64,000 bases of DNA from Corynebacterium sp. p3-SID1241 (GTDB taxonomy: Bacteria; Actinomycetota; Actinomycetes; Mycobacteriales; Mycobacteriaceae). The DNA is taken from contig JALXWS010000005.1 in NCBI GenBank assembly GCA_025144025.1, positions 89,567-153,566 on the forward strand, read 5' to 3'. Below are positions 1 through 10,365 of this stretch, one piece after another (position 1 is the first letter of the stretch; each line of letters opens with the position of its first letter). The notes under the pieces were generated by a model. The model saw nothing but the letters and a program-made list of their open reading frames with translations. It made no database searches and was not told the DNA's origin. The position numbers were made by a program, and so were the translations under genes.

Positions 1-1766
1 AGTGCGGCGTGAATCAGGTGCGTAGCAGAGTGAGCCTGGGTAGCACCGTGGCGCCACTGCTCGTCGACGGCTGCTTCAACGGACATACCCAAGTCAAGGC
101 CGCCAGCGGTAACCGTGGCCTTGTGTACCCACAGCTTCTTGCCAATCTTTTGAACGTCGTTGACCTCCAGCAAAGACTCACCGGCCATAATGCGGCCGCG
201 GTCTGCCATCTGGCCTCCCGCTTCGGCGTACAGCGGGGTGTGGTCCAAGATGACCTCAACCTGCTCGCCCTCGTGCACCTGGTCGACCTTTTCGCCGCCG
301 CGGACGAGGCCGATCACGCGGGCGTCGGAAGTAAGCTCCTCAAAGCCGGTGAAGACGGTGGGGTTATTGTCCACCCAGTCGCGGTAGAGAGAAAGGTCGG
401 TGTGGCCGTGCTTCTTGGCTTGATTATCGGCCTTGGCGCGGCGACGCTGCTCACCCATGGCGTCGTTAAAGCCATCCATGTCTACCTCGAGACCGGCTTC
501 CTGCGCCATTTCGAGCGTCAGGTCAATGGGGAAACCGTAGGTATCGTGCAGCTCAAAGGCCTTCTCACCTGGCAGGACCTTTGCGGTCTTGGCACGGGAG
601 GTGGACTTGAGCTCCTGTACGGCATCATCGAAGAGGCGGGTACCAGACTCGAGGGTCTTCAGGAAGGCTTTTTCTTCACTGACGGCAACGCGCAGGATAC
701 GCTCGCGATTGTCCGCAATCTCCGGATAGGACGGAGTCATGGTATCCATAACCGTATTCATGAAGTGCTCCATAGTCGCGCCCTTGGCGCCCAGCAGCTT
801 GGCGGAACGGATAATGCGACGCAGCAGGCGGCGCAGGATGTATCCGCGGCCCTCATTGCCTGGGGTCACGCCATCCAGAATGAGCATCATGCCGGTACGG
901 GAGTGGTCAGCTACCACGCGGAAGCGGATGTTGTCTTCGTGGGAGGCCTTATCGCCGTATGTGGCACCGGTAAGCTCTTCGGCTACGTCAATAACTGGGC
1001 GCAGCAGATCCGTTTCGTAGACATTGTCTACGTTCTGCAGAATACAGGCCACGCGCTCGATGCCCAGGCCGGTATCGATGTTCTTCTTGGGCAGCTCGCC
1101 GACGATCTCAAAGTTGCCCTTGCCAATGCCCTCGCCGCGCTCATTTTGCATGAAGACCAGATTCCAGATCTCCATGTAGCGGTTGTCATCGGCAATCGGG
1201 CCGCCGTCCTTGCCGTACTCGGGACCGCGGTCATAATAAATCTCAGAGCACGGACCACAGGGCCCAGGGATACCCATGGACCAGTAGTTGTCCTCCATGC
1301 CGAGGCGCTGAATGCGTTCTTCTGGAACACCGATCTTGTCGCGCCAAATATCGGCTGCCTCATCATCATCCAAATAAACCGTGACCCACAGGCGCTCTGG
1401 GTCTAGGCCAAAGCCGCCCTCATCAACGGAGCCGGTAAGCAAGGTCCACGCATTGGTAATAGCGCCTTCCTTGAAGTACTGGCCAAAGGAGAAGTTCCCG
1501 GCCATCTGGAAGAAGGTGTTGTGCCGGGTAGTAATGCCTACCTCGTCGATATCCAAGGTGCGCACGCACTTTTGGATGGAGGTAGCTAGGCCCTTTGCAA
1601 AGGGCGGGTTCTGCTGGCCCAAGAAATAGGGCTTGAACGGAACCATACCCGCGTTGACGAAAAGCAGGTTAGGGTCATCCAGGATCAGCGAGGCGCTTGG
1701 CACTGCCTCGTGACCAGAATTGACGAAGTGCTGGGTAAACCGTTCCCGGATCTCATGAGTCTTCAC
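1..1766 (-). CDS. alaS: Alanyl-tRNA synthetase, 5' part (runs off the window)
   Basis: Charges tRNA-Ala with alanine in the cytoplasm. About 588 codons of the N-terminal part are visible. The start is a GTG giving [10 protein letters not shown], the usual AlaRS N-terminus. The class II core is clear: [13 protein letters not shown] near residue 36, [15 protein letters not shown] near 81 and [14 protein letters not shown] near 167. The last visible residues are [10 protein letters not shown], the HxxxH zinc motif of the editing domain, so the window edge cuts within the editing half; the C-Ala domain is outside. The gene follows rarA in the same direction, separated by about 100 bp. Identity is certain; only the 3' end is missing. 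Confidence 0.97.
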   Translation of the reverse strand, partial: MKTHEIRERFTQHFVNSGHEAVPSASLILDDPNLLFVNAGMVPFKPYFLGQQNPPFAKGLATSIQKCVRTLDIDEVGITTRHNTFFQMAGNFSFGQYFKEGAITNAWTLLTGSVDEGGFGLDPERLWVTVYLDDDEAADIWRDKIGVPEERIQRLGMEDNYWSMGIPGPCGPCSEIYYDRGPEYGKDGGPIADDNRYMEIWNLVFMQNERGEGIGKGNFEIVGELPKKNIDTGLGIERVACILQNVDNVYETDLLRPVIDVAEELTGATYGDKASHEDNIRFRVVADHSRTGMMLILDGVTPGNEGRGYILRRLLRRIIRSAKLLGAKGATMEHFMNTVMDTMTPSYPEIADNRERILRVAVSEEKAFLKTLESGTRLFDDAVQELKSTSRAKTAKVLPGEKAFELHDTYGFPIDLTLEMAQEAGLEVDMDGFNDAMGEQRRRAKADNQAKKHGHTDLSLYRDWVDNNPTVFTGFEELTSDARVIGLVRGGEKVDQVHEGEQVEVILDHTPLYAEAGGQMADRGRIMAGESLLEVNDVQKIGKKLWVHKATVTAGGLDLGMSVEAAVDEQWRHGATQAHSATHLIHAA

Positions 1767-1867
1767 GAGCAACAATCCTAACTGTATGAGCTTTCATCTT
1801 CTATCGAGAAGTTTCTAACCCGCCCAACTTTACCCCTCGCCGCACCGCCGTTTCCCATTGGTGGGGA

Positions 1868-3259
1868 TTATTGTGGCCGGCGGGCATTCTTGCCGGGGGC
1901 GCGCTTACCACGAATAATGCTGCGCAGCCGACCTATGTAGTCATAAATACGCTTCTCGGCGCCGTGATCGGTGGGTTCATAGTACACGGAGCCCTCTAGC
2001 TCGTCGGGCAGGTATTGCTGCTCGACAACGCCTCGGGGATCATCGTGGGGATAAACATAGCCCACAGCATTTCCCAATTTCTTTGCGCCTTCATAGTGGC
2101 CGTCCCTAAGGTGCGCTGGTACGTGGCCCACCTTGCCGGCGGCCACATCTGCCTGGGCCTGCGTGATGGCGGATATAACCGAGGGAGATTTTGGCGCGGT
2201 GGCCAGATGAATGGTGGCCTGAGCTAGCGGGATTCTAGCCTCCGGCATGCCGATAAGCTGCGCTGCTTCTGCTGCCGCCACAGCAACTTGGAGGGCGGTG
2301 GGATCGGCCATGCCAATGTCCTCAGAGGCATGAACTATGAGCCTGCGAGCGATAAAACGCGGGTCCTCGCCCGCTTCCACCATGCGAGCCAGATAGTGCA
2401 AAGCAGCATCAACATCGGAGCCGCGAATGGATTTAATAAAAGCTGAGACCACGTCATAGTGTTGATCGCCATCGCGGTCATAGCGAACCACTGCCTTATT
2501 GACGTTATCCGTGACCGTCTGCGGGGTAATTTCGCCGCCATCATCCACTGCTTCGGCGGCCGCTTCCAGATAGGTCAGCGTGCGCCGCGCATCGCCGCCA
2601 GCCAAAAGAACTAACTGATCCAAGGCCTTATCATTGATCCGAATCTTGCGCTCGCCCAGACCACGGTCGCTCTCTAGCGCGCGCTTGGCGACGCCCCTCA
2701 GGTCGTCGTCGCTTAGCGAATGCAGCTGCAAAAGTAGTGATCGAGACAATAGCGGAGCCACGACGGAGAACGAAGGATTTTCCGTCGTCGCCGCCACGAG
2801 CAGCACCGTACGGTTTTCCACGGCCGCCAGCAGCGCATCCTGCTGGGTTTTGGAAAAGCGATGCACCTCATCGATAAACAGCACCGTCCGCCGGCCATGA
2901 ATAAGCTCTTGGCGCGCGTGGGTGATGACCTCGCGGACCTGCTTGACGCCCGAATCGAGCGCGGATAGGCCCACGAAATTCTGCCCCATCTGGCTAGCAA
3001 TGAGCGAGGCAATGGTGGTCTTACCCGTGCCGGGAGGCCCGTATAAAATGACCGAGGCCTCGCCGGAGCCTTCTACAAGGCGGCGAAGCGGCTTCCCCGG
3101 GGCCAAGAGGTGCTCTTGTCCAACTACCTCATCCAAGCTCTGTGGGCGCATCCGTGCCGCCAGCGGAGATCCCGCGTGGGTGGCGAAAAGATTTTTGCCG
3201 GGCAACGCGGATGTACCCTGCTCCGGAGCGGGCCCGCCAAACAACGCGTCTTGAGACAC
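1868..3259 (-). CDS. rarA: Replication-associated recombination protein A (RarA/MgsA AAA+ ATPase)
   Basis: AAA+ ATPase of the RarA/MgsA/WRNIP1 family, which acts at stalled replication forks. Length is 463 aa, normal for the family. Visible motifs are Walker [10 protein letters not shown] at 74-82, Walker B LFIDEVH at 127-133 and sensor 1 AATTENPSF at 157-165. A C-terminal cluster of the MgsA_C type follows, with the family signature [11 protein letters not shown] and, later, [21 protein letters not shown]. The start ATG (MSQDALFGG) is the usual one for the actinobacterial protein. It lies downstream of the APH-fold gene (42 bp gap) and upstream of alaS, the common corynebacterial order. Confidence 0.96.
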   Translation of the reverse strand: MSQDALFGGPAPEQGTSALPGKNLFATHAGSPLAARMRPQSLDEVVGQEHLLAPGKPLRRLVEGSGEASVILYGPPGTGKTTIASLIASQMGQNFVGLSALDSGVKQVREVITHARQELIHGRRTVLFIDEVHRFSKTQQDALLAAVENRTVLLVAATTENPSFSVVAPLLSRSLLLQLHSLSDDDLRGVAKRALESDRGLGERKIRINDKALDQLVLLAGGDARRTLTYLEAAAEAVDDGGEITPQTVTDNVNKAVVRYDRDGDQHYDVVSAFIKSIRGSDVDAALHYLARMVEAGEDPRFIARRLIVHASEDIGMADPTALQVAVAAAEAAQLIGMPEARIPLAQATIHLATAPKSPSVISAITQAQADVAAGKVGHVPAHLRDGHYEGAKKLGNAVGYVYPHDDPRGVVEQQYLPDELEGSVYYEPTDHGAEKRIYDYIGRLRSIIRGKRAPGKNARRPQ

Positions 3260-3301
3260 TTAGAACCTTCCTCCATGTACTGCGCGGGCGCTTAGCACTA
3301 C

Positions 3302-4516
3302 TTACTCATCATCTACGCGGCGGGCGATGGCACTACCAAACTCTGCGATTGGTGCGCAGGCGGGACCATCACAGCGCGCGGTGTAGCGCGAAAGGGCTTC
3401 AAATGTTTCATAAAGGTCGCGGCGCACAAGCAATTCATCTTCCGTAAACGGCCCGTGACCGGCTGGTCGCAAGATAGACCTTTGTGGATCATGAAAGACC
3501 TCGGCCTCTCCCCTGGCCAGCGCGACCAAGCCTTCTATGCCGCCGGCATGCATGGTAGTCACGCTCGACAGAGCCCAACCGATAAGTGAAGCCACGATGA
3601 GGCCATGAATCTCGTCGGTATCAGCAAAAAGCGGCCAGACCTCAGATACCGCACGGGACCACGCCGAGATGAAAATATCAGCTTCCTCGTCCGTTATTGG
3701 CTTGGAGAATAGAAACTGCGGGAATCCAGCAATAACGCAAGCCACGTCGAAGCCGACGTTCCGGAAACCTGCCCACTCGTAGTCCAAGAAATGCAACCGC
3801 TGGGAAACGATAATGTTATCCGGGGATAAATCAAAGGGAGTAAAGGCCCTATCCTTGCCCGAAGCCAAAGACTTAGCCGCTTGTTCAGCCAGATCCCGGA
3901 AACTTGCTGGCGCATCGAGGCCTGCCTTGTCCAATAGATCTAGGCCGATACCAATGGAGCGCTGCAATGCCTCATCGCGCACGGATTGATGCGGCGCCAA
4001 TTCGGGATTCTTGCGCAGCATGCGATTAAGCAAGGTTTCGTAATCCTGCTCATGTCCAGCAGTCCCGGCATGCATATGTCCCACCGCGCTACCCAGCGAG
4101 CGCAGCACGCGTACCCGATCTTCATCAGAAGATTGAACAAGGACGTCCGCAAGGGTCTCCCCCTCGCCCAAGTCCGTCAAAACAATAATGCGTTGCTCAA
4201 GATCATGAGCCAAGAGCACTGGCCCCGGGCGGACGTCTTCAGAGAGGGCCGTAGTGAATTGATAGGCCACAACTTCACGCAACATAGCCGCATCATCAAC
4301 GCCATACCCAGTTACTGGGTTGTACTTAACCACCACAGAACGATGGGGCAAAAAGGCGCTGGGGGCAATCTTGGCTCGCAGGACCATTGCATTGCCAGAT
4401 CCGTCCAAGCGCTCCACGCCTGACATCTCCGGGGTGCCGCCAAAGCGGCGCGACAACATCTCCGAGGCGGCCTTGATGACTTCCTCGGGTGACAGCACTG
4501 TCTCGTTTTCAACCAT
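3302..4516 (-). CDS. Aminoglycoside-phosphotransferase-fold protein with an altered catalytic loop
   Basis: 404 aa cytoplasmic protein with the APH/choline-kinase-like fold. An N-lobe lysine sits in SVVVKYNPVTGYG (Lys64), and a hinge-like segment IVLTDLGEGETL lies at 111-122. The catalytic-loop equivalent is FTPFDLSPDNII at 225-236, and LDYEWAGFRNVGFD at 244-257 is the DFG-like metal-binding segment. The usual Brenner motif is HxD; here the His position is Pro (PFD), while Asp and Asn are kept. The substrate is unknown. The gene sits between rarA and aspS with no antibiotic-resistance context, so a housekeeping small-molecule kinase or a non-catalytic binding protein is more likely than aminoglycoside resistance. 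Confidence 0.8.
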   Translation of the reverse strand: MVENETVLSPEEVIKAASEMLSRRFGGTPEMSGVERLDGSGNAMVLRAKIAPSAFLPHRSVVVKYNPVTGYGVDDAAMLREVVAYQFTTALSEDVRPGPVLLAHDLEQRIIVLTDLGEGETLADVLVQSSDEDRVRVLRSLGSAVGHMHAGTAGHEQDYETLLNRMLRKNPELAPHQSVRDEALQRSIGIGLDLLDKAGLDAPASFRDLAEQAAKSLASGKDRAFTPFDLSPDNIIVSQRLHFLDYEWAGFRNVGFDVACVIAGFPQFLFSKPITDEEADIFISAWSRAVSEVWPLFADTDEIHGLIVASLIGWALSSVTTMHAGGIEGLVALARGEAEVFHDPQRSILRPAGHGPFTEDELLVRRDLYETFEALSRYTARCDGPACAPIAEFGSAIARRVDDE

Positions 4517-4641
4517 AGTTCTATCCAGTATGCCCCCTCACACCAAAGCGGGGTCACAAGTTCGCCCGCAGCATAAATTGCCGCGGCCTACTATGTGCCC
4601 CGCCAGGTGTGCCTTGAAGGCAGTGTTAATAGGCTAATTAC

Positions 4642-6474
4642 CTATTTTCCCTCAGCGTTCTCTCCCGCGGTGGAACCTGCCTTATCCTGTTCCTTCTTCT
4701 TTTCCGGCTTGTAGTCTACGCCAGTCTCCTTACGCTGTGCGGCCGGAATTGCCCCTGGGGCGTCGGTAAGCGGGTCTACGCCACCGCCGGACTTCGGGAA
4801 GGCAATGACGTCGCGGATGGAGTCGAAGCCGCCCAACAGGGAAACGATGCGGTCCCAGCCGAAGGCGATGCCGCCGTGTGGCGGAGCACCGTAGGAGAAG
4901 GCATCGAGCAGGAAGCCGAACTTCTCCTGCGCTTCCTCATCACCGATACCCATGACATCGAAAACGCGCTTTTGGACGTCCTCTTGGTGGATACGAATGG
5001 AGCCGCCACCGATTTCATTACCGTTGCAGACAATGTCATAAGCGTAGGCAGTAGCCTCGCCCGGATTCTGATCGAAGGAATCGACCCACTCTGGCTTCGG
5101 AGAGGTAAAGGCGTGGTGAACCGCAGTCCACTTGGAATGGCCCAAAGCGACGTCGCCCGAAGCGGTTGCATCCGCAGAAGGCTCGAAGAGCGGGGCATCA
5201 ACAACCCAGGTAAAGGCCCAATCGCCTTCCTTGATGAGGTCCAGCTTTTTAGCAATCTCGCCACGAGCGGCACCCAGCAGTGCACGGGAAGACTTGGTGT
5301 CACCAGCGGCAAAGAAGATGGCGTCGCCCGGCTTAGCGCCGACGTGCTCCGCAATGCCCTCGCGCTCAGCATCCGTAATGTTCTTGGCTACCGGACCGCC
5401 CAAAGTGCCGTCCTCGCCCACAGTGATATAGGCCAAGCCCTTTGCTCCGCGCTGCTTAGCCCAGTCCTGCCAAGCATCGAACTGACGGCGCGGCTGGGAG
5501 GCACCGCCCTCCATCACAACGGCGCCTACGTAATCGTTCTGGAATACGCGGAAGGTTGTGTCCTTGAAGAACTCGGTGCACTCCACAATCTTGATGTCGA
5601 AGCGCAGGTCCGGCTTATCGGAACCGTAGTACTTCATCGCATCAGCGTAAGTCATGCGAGGGATCGGAGTCTTAATCTCATAACCAATGAGCTTCCATAG
5701 CTCGGTGACAATCTCCTCAGCCAAGGCAATGACATCATCTTGATCTACGAAGGACATCTCAACGTCCAGCTGAGTAAACTCCGGCTGGCGGTCAGCGCGG
5801 AAGTCTTCGTCACGGTAGCAACGAGCAATCTGGTAGTAGCGCTCCATGCCAGCGACCATGAGCAGCTGCTTGAAAAGTTGCGGGGACTGCGGCAATGCGT
5901 ACCACGTGCCTGGCTTCAAACGCGCTGGAACTAGGAAGTCACGTGCGCCCTCCGGGGTGGAACGAGTCAGGGTTGGGGTCTCAATCTCGGCAAAATCATG
6001 AGAATCCAGTACCTTGCGGGCTGCGCGGTTAGCCGCGGAGCGCAGGCGCAGCGCCTTTGCCTGGCGCTCACGGCGCAGGTCCAAGTAGCGGTACTTCAGG
6101 CGAGTCTCCTCGCCCACCTCACCCGAGGTAGAAGGATCATCAATCTGGAACGGCAGCGCTGCGGACTTATTGAGAACCTCAAGATCCGCGACGTTTACCT
6201 CGATTTCACCGGAAGGCAAGTTGGGGTTTTCCGAGCCCTCAGGGCGAGGCTCTACGGTACCGGTGACCTTAACGCAGTATTCCGAACGCAGATCGTGGGC
6301 GCGCTCCGCCACATCGGATTCGCGGAAGACGACCTGTGCGATACCGGAGCGATCGCGCAGGTCAATAAAGATCACACCACCGTGATCGCGGCGGCGGGAA
6401 ACCCAACCGGTTAGGGTGACGGTTTCTCCTGCGAGTTCTTTGCGGAGCTCACCAGCTAAGTGGGTACGCAGCAC
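4642..6474 (-). CDS. aspS: Aspartyl-tRNA synthetase
   Basis: Bacterial-type class II AspRS, 610 aa. An N-terminal OB-fold anticodon-binding domain begins [11 protein letters not shown] from a GTG start. Motif 2 is [18 protein letters not shown] in the middle of the protein, followed by the bacterial GAD insertion. Motif 3 is [14 protein letters not shown] with GWDR at about 539-542. A Lys/Glu-rich low-complexity tail ([10 protein letters not shown]...) closes the protein. In actinobacteria with GatCAB this enzyme is often non-discriminating and can make Asp-tRNA(Asn); the sequence alone does not settle that here. The start codon has only a distant purine-rich AAGGGA ahead of it. It is divergent from the peptidase gene. 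Confidence 0.97.
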   Translation of the reverse strand: MLRTHLAGELRKELAGETVTLTGWVSRRRDHGGVIFIDLRDRSGIAQVVFRESDVAERAHDLRSEYCVKVTGTVEPRPEGSENPNLPSGEIEVNVADLEVLNKSAALPFQIDDPSTSGEVGEETRLKYRYLDLRRERQAKALRLRSAANRAARKVLDSHDFAEIETPTLTRSTPEGARDFLVPARLKPGTWYALPQSPQLFKQLLMVAGMERYYQIARCYRDEDFRADRQPEFTQLDVEMSFVDQDDVIALAEEIVTELWKLIGYEIKTPIPRMTYADAMKYYGSDKPDLRFDIKIVECTEFFKDTTFRVFQNDYVGAVVMEGGASQPRRQFDAWQDWAKQRGAKGLAYITVGEDGTLGGPVAKNITDAEREGIAEHVGAKPGDAIFFAAGDTKSSRALLGAARGEIAKKLDLIKEGDWAFTWVVDAPLFEPSADATASGDVALGHSKWTAVHHAFTSPKPEWVDSFDQNPGEATAYAYDIVCNGNEIGGGSIRIHQEDVQKRVFDVMGIGDEEAQEKFGFLLDAFSYGAPPHGGIAFGWDRIVSLLGGFDSIRDVIAFPKSGGGVDPLTDAPGAIPAAQRKETGVDYKPEKKKEQDKAGSTAGENAEGK

Positions 6475-6717
6475 TGTTGTTCAATCCCTTCTAAAAATAT
6501 TGTCACTTGCGGGTCCCGCCACGCGTAAACAGCGCGCGCCAAACCAAACGCAAGACTAGGAACGCGCACAATTCTACATCCCTACCGGTACACGGAGCGC
6601 GGTTAGGTAACCACTAGGCAAGCCTAAATATCTCGTTGCCTTCGCCCTTAGCCCCCGGGTACTTTCCACCGGCATCTTTATCCTGTGCTAATCGGGGCCA
6701 TGTGGCACTATCTAGAC

Positions 6718-7596
6718 ATGACATTTAGATCAGGTGCCGATTTCGGCGGCAAGGAAGCTCGTTCTGGCGGTGGCGGCGGTGGCATCGCCATCGGCGGTGG
6801 CGTTGGCTCGATTGTATTGGTGGGCCTCTTCCTCTTGCTAGGAGGCAATCCCTCGGACTTAGGCTCGATTTTGGGAAGTGACCAAAATCAGTCTGGCGAT
6901 GCCGCTCAGGGTGGAAGCCCCGACTGCCAAACTGCCGAAGATGGAAACACTAAGGACGAGTGCTTAGTGGAGTTTACCGGCCGAAGTGTAGATAATATCT
7001 GGACAAAAGTCCTGCCGGAGCAAGCAGATATCCAATACACGGAACCGGAACGCGTGGTTTTCCACGGTGGTGTCAATACCGGTTGTGGTGCAGCCTCTTC
7101 TTCTACCGGCCCCTTCTACTGCCCGCGCGATGAGTCCGCATATTTTGATACCGGATTCTTTGACTCGCTGCGGAATTTTGGTGCGGACAATGCGCCCTTG
7201 GCCCGCATGTATATCGTCGCCCACGAATTCGGCCACCACATTCAACACTTGGAGGGCACCCTTGGACTATCTGACTACAACGACCCGGGCGCCGATTCCA
7301 ACGCCGTAAAAATCGAGTTGCAGGCTGACTGCTACGCGGGCCTGTGGGCTTCCTACGCCGACAAGGGTGACAACCCCTTGCTAGAGCCGATCACCAAAGA
7401 ACAGGTCTCGGACGCTGTCGCCGCTGCTCAAGCGGTAGGCGATGACAACATTCAGCGTCGATCCGGCGGCCAGGTTCAGCCCGACTCGTGGACCCATGGC
7501 TCTTCGGAGCAGCGAGAAAAAGCGTTCCTTTCTGGATATAACTCCGGAAAGATGTCCCAGTGCGACACCCTAGGGCGCGGCGCTTACCGCGGCTAA
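6718..7596 (+). CDS. Neutral zinc metallopeptidase (YpfJ family)
   Basis: About 292 aa membrane-anchored putative metallopeptidase of the YpfJ/neutral zinc metallopeptidase family. A glycine-rich N-terminus (SGGGGGGIAIGGG) leads into one hydrophobic segment (SIVLVGLFLLLGG). The extracellular domain carries the zinc motif HEFGHH (in IVAHEFGHHIQHLEG) and a downstream ELQADCYAGLWA, whose Glu is the likely third ligand. Physiological substrates of this family are not known. The start MTFRSGADF at 6718 is chosen by resemblance to relatives. ATG 6700 (MWHYLDMTFR) is a real alternative, because a TG-GCTAAT box ends 7 nt before it and would make a leaderless mRNA. Divergent from aspS. Confidence 0.88.
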   Translation: MTFRSGADFGGKEARSGGGGGGIAIGGGVGSIVLVGLFLLLGGNPSDLGSILGSDQNQSGDAAQGGSPDCQTAEDGNTKDECLVEFTGRSVDNIWTKVLPEQADIQYTEPERVVFHGGVNTGCGAASSSTGPFYCPRDESAYFDTGFFDSLRNFGADNAPLARMYIVAHEFGHHIQHLEGTLGLSDYNDPGADSNAVKIELQADCYAGLWASYADKGDNPLLEPITKEQVSDAVAAAQAVGDDNIQRRSGGQVQPDSWTHGSSEQREKAFLSGYNSGKMSQCDTLGRGAYRG

Positions 7597-7608
7597 AGCT
7601 CTAAGTGT

Positions 7609-7631
7609 GACCACCGCATACAGCGGCGGTC
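7609..7631 (+). terminator. Imperfect hairpin just after the metallopeptidase gene
   Basis: GACCACCGC and GCGGCGGTC form a 9-position stem with one A-C mismatch around a 5-base loop, 12 bp after the stop codon. There is no T-tract, so this may be an RNA 3'-end stabiliser rather than a strong intrinsic terminator. Confidence 0.4.
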
Positions 7632-7756
7632 GTGAAGTTCGCCAATAGCCACACTACCTTTACGGGATCCACACTTTAAGTTCACTTTCCGGACACCTAG
7701 GAACCTTAGTCTGAACCTGCATCCTCTAGATAAGAACTTCCACTGAGAATCCCCCT

Positions 7757-7778
7757 CACCGCGCTGTAAAGCGCGGTG
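7757..7778 (+). promoter_or_regulatory. GNRA-capped hairpin in the pit 5' leader
   Basis: CACCGCGCT and AGCGCGGTG pair perfectly over 9 bp and enclose GTAA, a GNRA tetraloop in RNA. The hairpin ends 37 bp before the GTG start of the phosphate transporter and is followed by no T-tract, so it is unlikely to be a terminator. Upstream are GACACCT (7692), GAACCT (7701) and GAACCT (7713), loosely repeated. A role in mRNA stability or control of pit is an inference. Confidence 0.45.
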
Positions 7779-7815
7779 ATACCTCTTGTGCACGCTTTCC
7801 TGAAAGGTTCCTCCT

Positions 7816-9423
7816 GTGTCTACCCCTACCGCTCAAATGACGGATATCGAAGCCGTCAACGGCAAGGGCAACGACTGGATTTGGCACGCCATCTTCGGCG
7901 GCCTTACCGCCGTTACCCTCATCGGCTTTATGATCTGGGGCCACGACTACGTCGATGGCTCTAAGCCCATTCTCCTTGGCGCCGCCATTCTCTTCGCCCT
8001 CTTCATGGCCTTTAATATTGGCGGCAATGACGTTGCCAATTCCTTCGGTACCTCCGTAGGTGCTGGAACGTTGTCTATGAAGCAAGCCCTCGTTGTCGCC
8101 GCTATCTTCGAGGTCTCCGGCGCCATCCTCGCCGGCGGCGAAGTCACCGATACCGTCCGATCCGGAATCGTGGACCTTGACGCCATCGATGGACTAGACC
8201 CCATGGAATTCGTCTACATCATGATGTCATCCCTGCTGGGTGCGGCGATTTGGCTACTCGTTGCCACTCGTATGGGCTGGCCTGTCTCCACCACCCACTC
8301 CATCGTCGGCGGCATCGTCGGCGCTGCGCTCACGGTCGGCTTTGTCACCGGCAAGGGCGGCTGGAACATGGTGCAGTGGGGCGAGATTGGCACCATTGCC
8401 ATCTCGTGGGTACTCTCCCCTGTCCTCGGCGGTCTCGCCGCGTTTATCCTGTTCAAATGGATTAAGACCTCAATCTTGGTCTACAACGAGGAAGCGGACC
8501 AAAAACTACGCGAAATCAAGACCCGTCGCGCGGAGCTGCGCCAAGAGCACAAGACTCGCTTTGCTCGCCTCAATGAGCTCCAGCAGATTAGCTACACCAA
8601 CGCCATGGCCCGGGACGCCGCCTTGGTGGCGGAAGAAGACTTCGATCCGGATCAGCTGGAATCTGAGTACTACCGCGATCTTTATAACCTCAACAAGGAC
8701 ATGGACGATGTCAAGGCCCACCGCGCCCTAGAAAGCTGGGTACCGGTACTTGCTGCCATTGGTGCCATCATCATTTCCGCCATGGTCATGTTTAAGGGTC
8801 TCAAGCACACCGGACTCGATTTCAGCGTTCTTCAGAACCTTTTGGTCATGGGCATGGTCGGCGCCGTGGTGTGGATGGCCGTATTTATCTTCGCCCGCTC
8901 CCTCAAGAAGAAGTCGCTGGCTAAATCAACTTTCCTCCTCTTTTCTTGGATGCAGGTTTTTACCGCCTCCGCCTTCGCTTTTTCCCACGGTTCCAATGAT
9001 ATTGCCAATGCCATTGGCCCCTTCGCTGCCGTTATTGACGTTCTTAAAACGGACCAAGTAAACGATGAGGCTGCCGTGCCCGTTGCGGTCATGATTGCTA
9101 TGGGTGTCGCCCTTATTTCCGGGCTGTGGTTCATTGGCCGTTTCGTGATTCAAACTGTGGGCTCAGGTCTGACGCAAATGCACCCTTCCTCCGGCTTCGC
9201 TGCTGAGCTTGCCGCGGCCGGTGTGGTGATGGGTTCCTCCATTTTGGGTCTGCCTGTTTCTTCTACCCACATTCTCATCGGTGCGGTGCTAGGCGTTGGA
9301 ATTGTCAATAAGGCAGCTAACTGGAACCTGATGAAGCCTATCGCCTTGGCATGGGTTATCACCCTTCCCGCCGCTGCAGTTATCGCTGCGGTGACCGTGT
9401 CTGTGCTGCGCGTAGCCTTTTAG
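7816..9423 (+). CDS. pit: Inorganic phosphate transporter, Pit family
   Basis: 535 aa polytopic membrane protein of the PiT (PF01384) family: low-affinity phosphate (metal-phosphate):H+ symport. The two inverted-repeat signatures are present: [18 protein letters not shown] in the N-terminal half and [17 protein letters not shown] in the C-terminal half. About 10-11 hydrophobic helices flank a charged cytoplasmic loop (residues about 220-310, [15 protein letters not shown]...). The GTG start is preceded by GAAAGG about 10 nt upstream. The gene stands alone, with a leader hairpin before it and a strong stem-loop after it. A 5'-nucleotidase gene elsewhere in the window fits the same phosphate economy, but no PhoR box could be firmly assigned. 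Confidence 0.95.
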   Translation: MSTPTAQMTDIEAVNGKGNDWIWHAIFGGLTAVTLIGFMIWGHDYVDGSKPILLGAAILFALFMAFNIGGNDVANSFGTSVGAGTLSMKQALVVAAIFEVSGAILAGGEVTDTVRSGIVDLDAIDGLDPMEFVYIMMSSLLGAAIWLLVATRMGWPVSTTHSIVGGIVGAALTVGFVTGKGGWNMVQWGEIGTIAISWVLSPVLGGLAAFILFKWIKTSILVYNEEADQKLREIKTRRAELRQEHKTRFARLNELQQISYTNAMARDAALVAEEDFDPDQLESEYYRDLYNLNKDMDDVKAHRALESWVPVLAAIGAIIISAMVMFKGLKHTGLDFSVLQNLLVMGMVGAVVWMAVFIFARSLKKKSLAKSTFLLFSWMQVFTASAFAFSHGSNDIANAIGPFAAVIDVLKTDQVNDEAAVPVAVMIAMGVALISGLWFIGRFVIQTVGSGLTQMHPSSGFAAELAAAGVVMGSSILGLPVSSTHILIGAVLGVGIVNKAANWNLMKPIALAWVITLPAAAVIAAVTVSVLRVAF

Positions 9424-9462
9424 AGGGGATTCGGCACCGTACTTGCTCGCTAAGCTCTCCGC

Positions 9463-9503
9463 ATCCGCTAGCCCCACCGGCCGTTCTGCCGGGGCTAGCG
9501 GAT
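9463..9503 (+). terminator. Stem-loop terminator after pit
   Basis: ATCCGCTAGCCCC pairs with GGGGCTAGCGGAT over 13 bp, with a 15-base loop that can pair further (CCGGC/GCCGG-like). It is followed by ATTCCATTT, a weak T-rich tail. It starts 40 bp after the pit stop codon. Confidence 0.7.
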
Positions 9504-9568
9504 ATTCCATTTGGTAAATGTGGGCTGGCTGCGCACACCGCTTGGCAGCGGCTCCCCTTCTTGTCACT

Positions 9569-9574
9569 TACACT
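9569..9574 (+). promoter_or_regulatory. -10 box for a leaderless HEPN-CBS transcript
   Basis: TACACT ends 7 nt before the ATG at 9582, so transcription would begin at or next to the start codon. No Shine-Dalgarno is visible. No good -35 lies at 16-18 bp spacing, which is common in corynebacterial promoters. Confidence 0.5.
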
Positions 9575-9581
9575 GGCCCCT

Positions 9582-10304
9582 ATGACCGCGCACCGAGCTA
9601 CCACATTCCTGGCCGCATTCAATGACATAGAACAACACTTGCGTTCCACCCTTAATGCAAAGAACTCGGATTCCTTCTGGTGGCTAGTAGATAAGGCACG
9701 AGACAAGCACTTTCTTTCTGGTAAGCAAGCTGAGGCGCTGAAAGATTTTTCTAACCTTCGCAACGCTATCGCCCACGGTCGCTATTTTGATTCCGAACCC
9801 ATCGCTGAACCACACGAGGCAGTACTATGACAGATTTCCGCTCTCCGGGACATTTTGCTTACCCCTCCCGATACCCTCCGCATTTTGCAGCCGCGACCGG
9901 TGTTTACCTTGCCGTCTTCCACATCTATTTTGGATGCCTTTAACGTCATTAAGGACGAAGACTTTTCCCAAATTCCCATCTATGACGAGGGCAGCTACAC
10001 CGCTTTGCTGACCACCAACACCATTGCGCGTTGGGTTGCCGCAGATTTCAGTGATAATCACGTACTCGATGCTGCAGACATCGCGGACATTGTGAAATAC
10101 AAAGAACCCAGCGATCGCGCCATCTTTCTTGCCCGTAGAGTAAGCGTGCAGGAAACGATGGACCGCCTATCGGAACCCGATAGCCAAGGGCACCGACCAT
10201 GCGCAGCTATCATCACGGAACACGGCAAGCCCAATGAGAAGCCCCTGCGCTTGGTTACACCGGCCGACTTACCGGCACTTTTTGATGCCCTAGAATGGGA
10301 ATGA
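9582..10304 (+). pseudogene. HEPN-CBS domain protein gene interrupted by an in-frame TGA
   Basis: One continuous reading frame of 241 codons is broken only by TGA at 9828-9830. The first part (82 aa, MTAHRATTFLAAFNDIEQHL...) has an all-helical HEPN-like domain with the Rx4H motif RNAIAH at 60-65. After the TGA the same frame runs QISALRDILLTPPDTLRIL and then CBS-like segments (ILDAFNVIKDEDFSQIPIYD and later AAIITEHGKPNEKPLRLVTP). The sequence across the stop reads as one helix, so CGA (Arg) to TGA is a simple explanation. A separate downstream product could begin at TTG 9855 (149 aa). Readthrough of TGA-C, reinitiation, sequencing error and true pseudogene are all possible. Function of the family is not established; CBS pairs usually bind adenosyl ligands. 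No frameshift is present. Confidence 0.75.
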
Positions 10305-10365
10305 TTCGCTCGCCGTTTGGCACTACGGCTATTTTTGCTCCAGCGCACGGCATAGAAAGGTAATC

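Noticed and set aside
7692-7718. GACACCT/GAACCT/GAACCT repeats upstream of pit as a PhoR box
   Set aside because: The units are irregularly spaced (9 and 12 bp) and do not clearly match a tandem repeat of constant period; noted only as possible sites.
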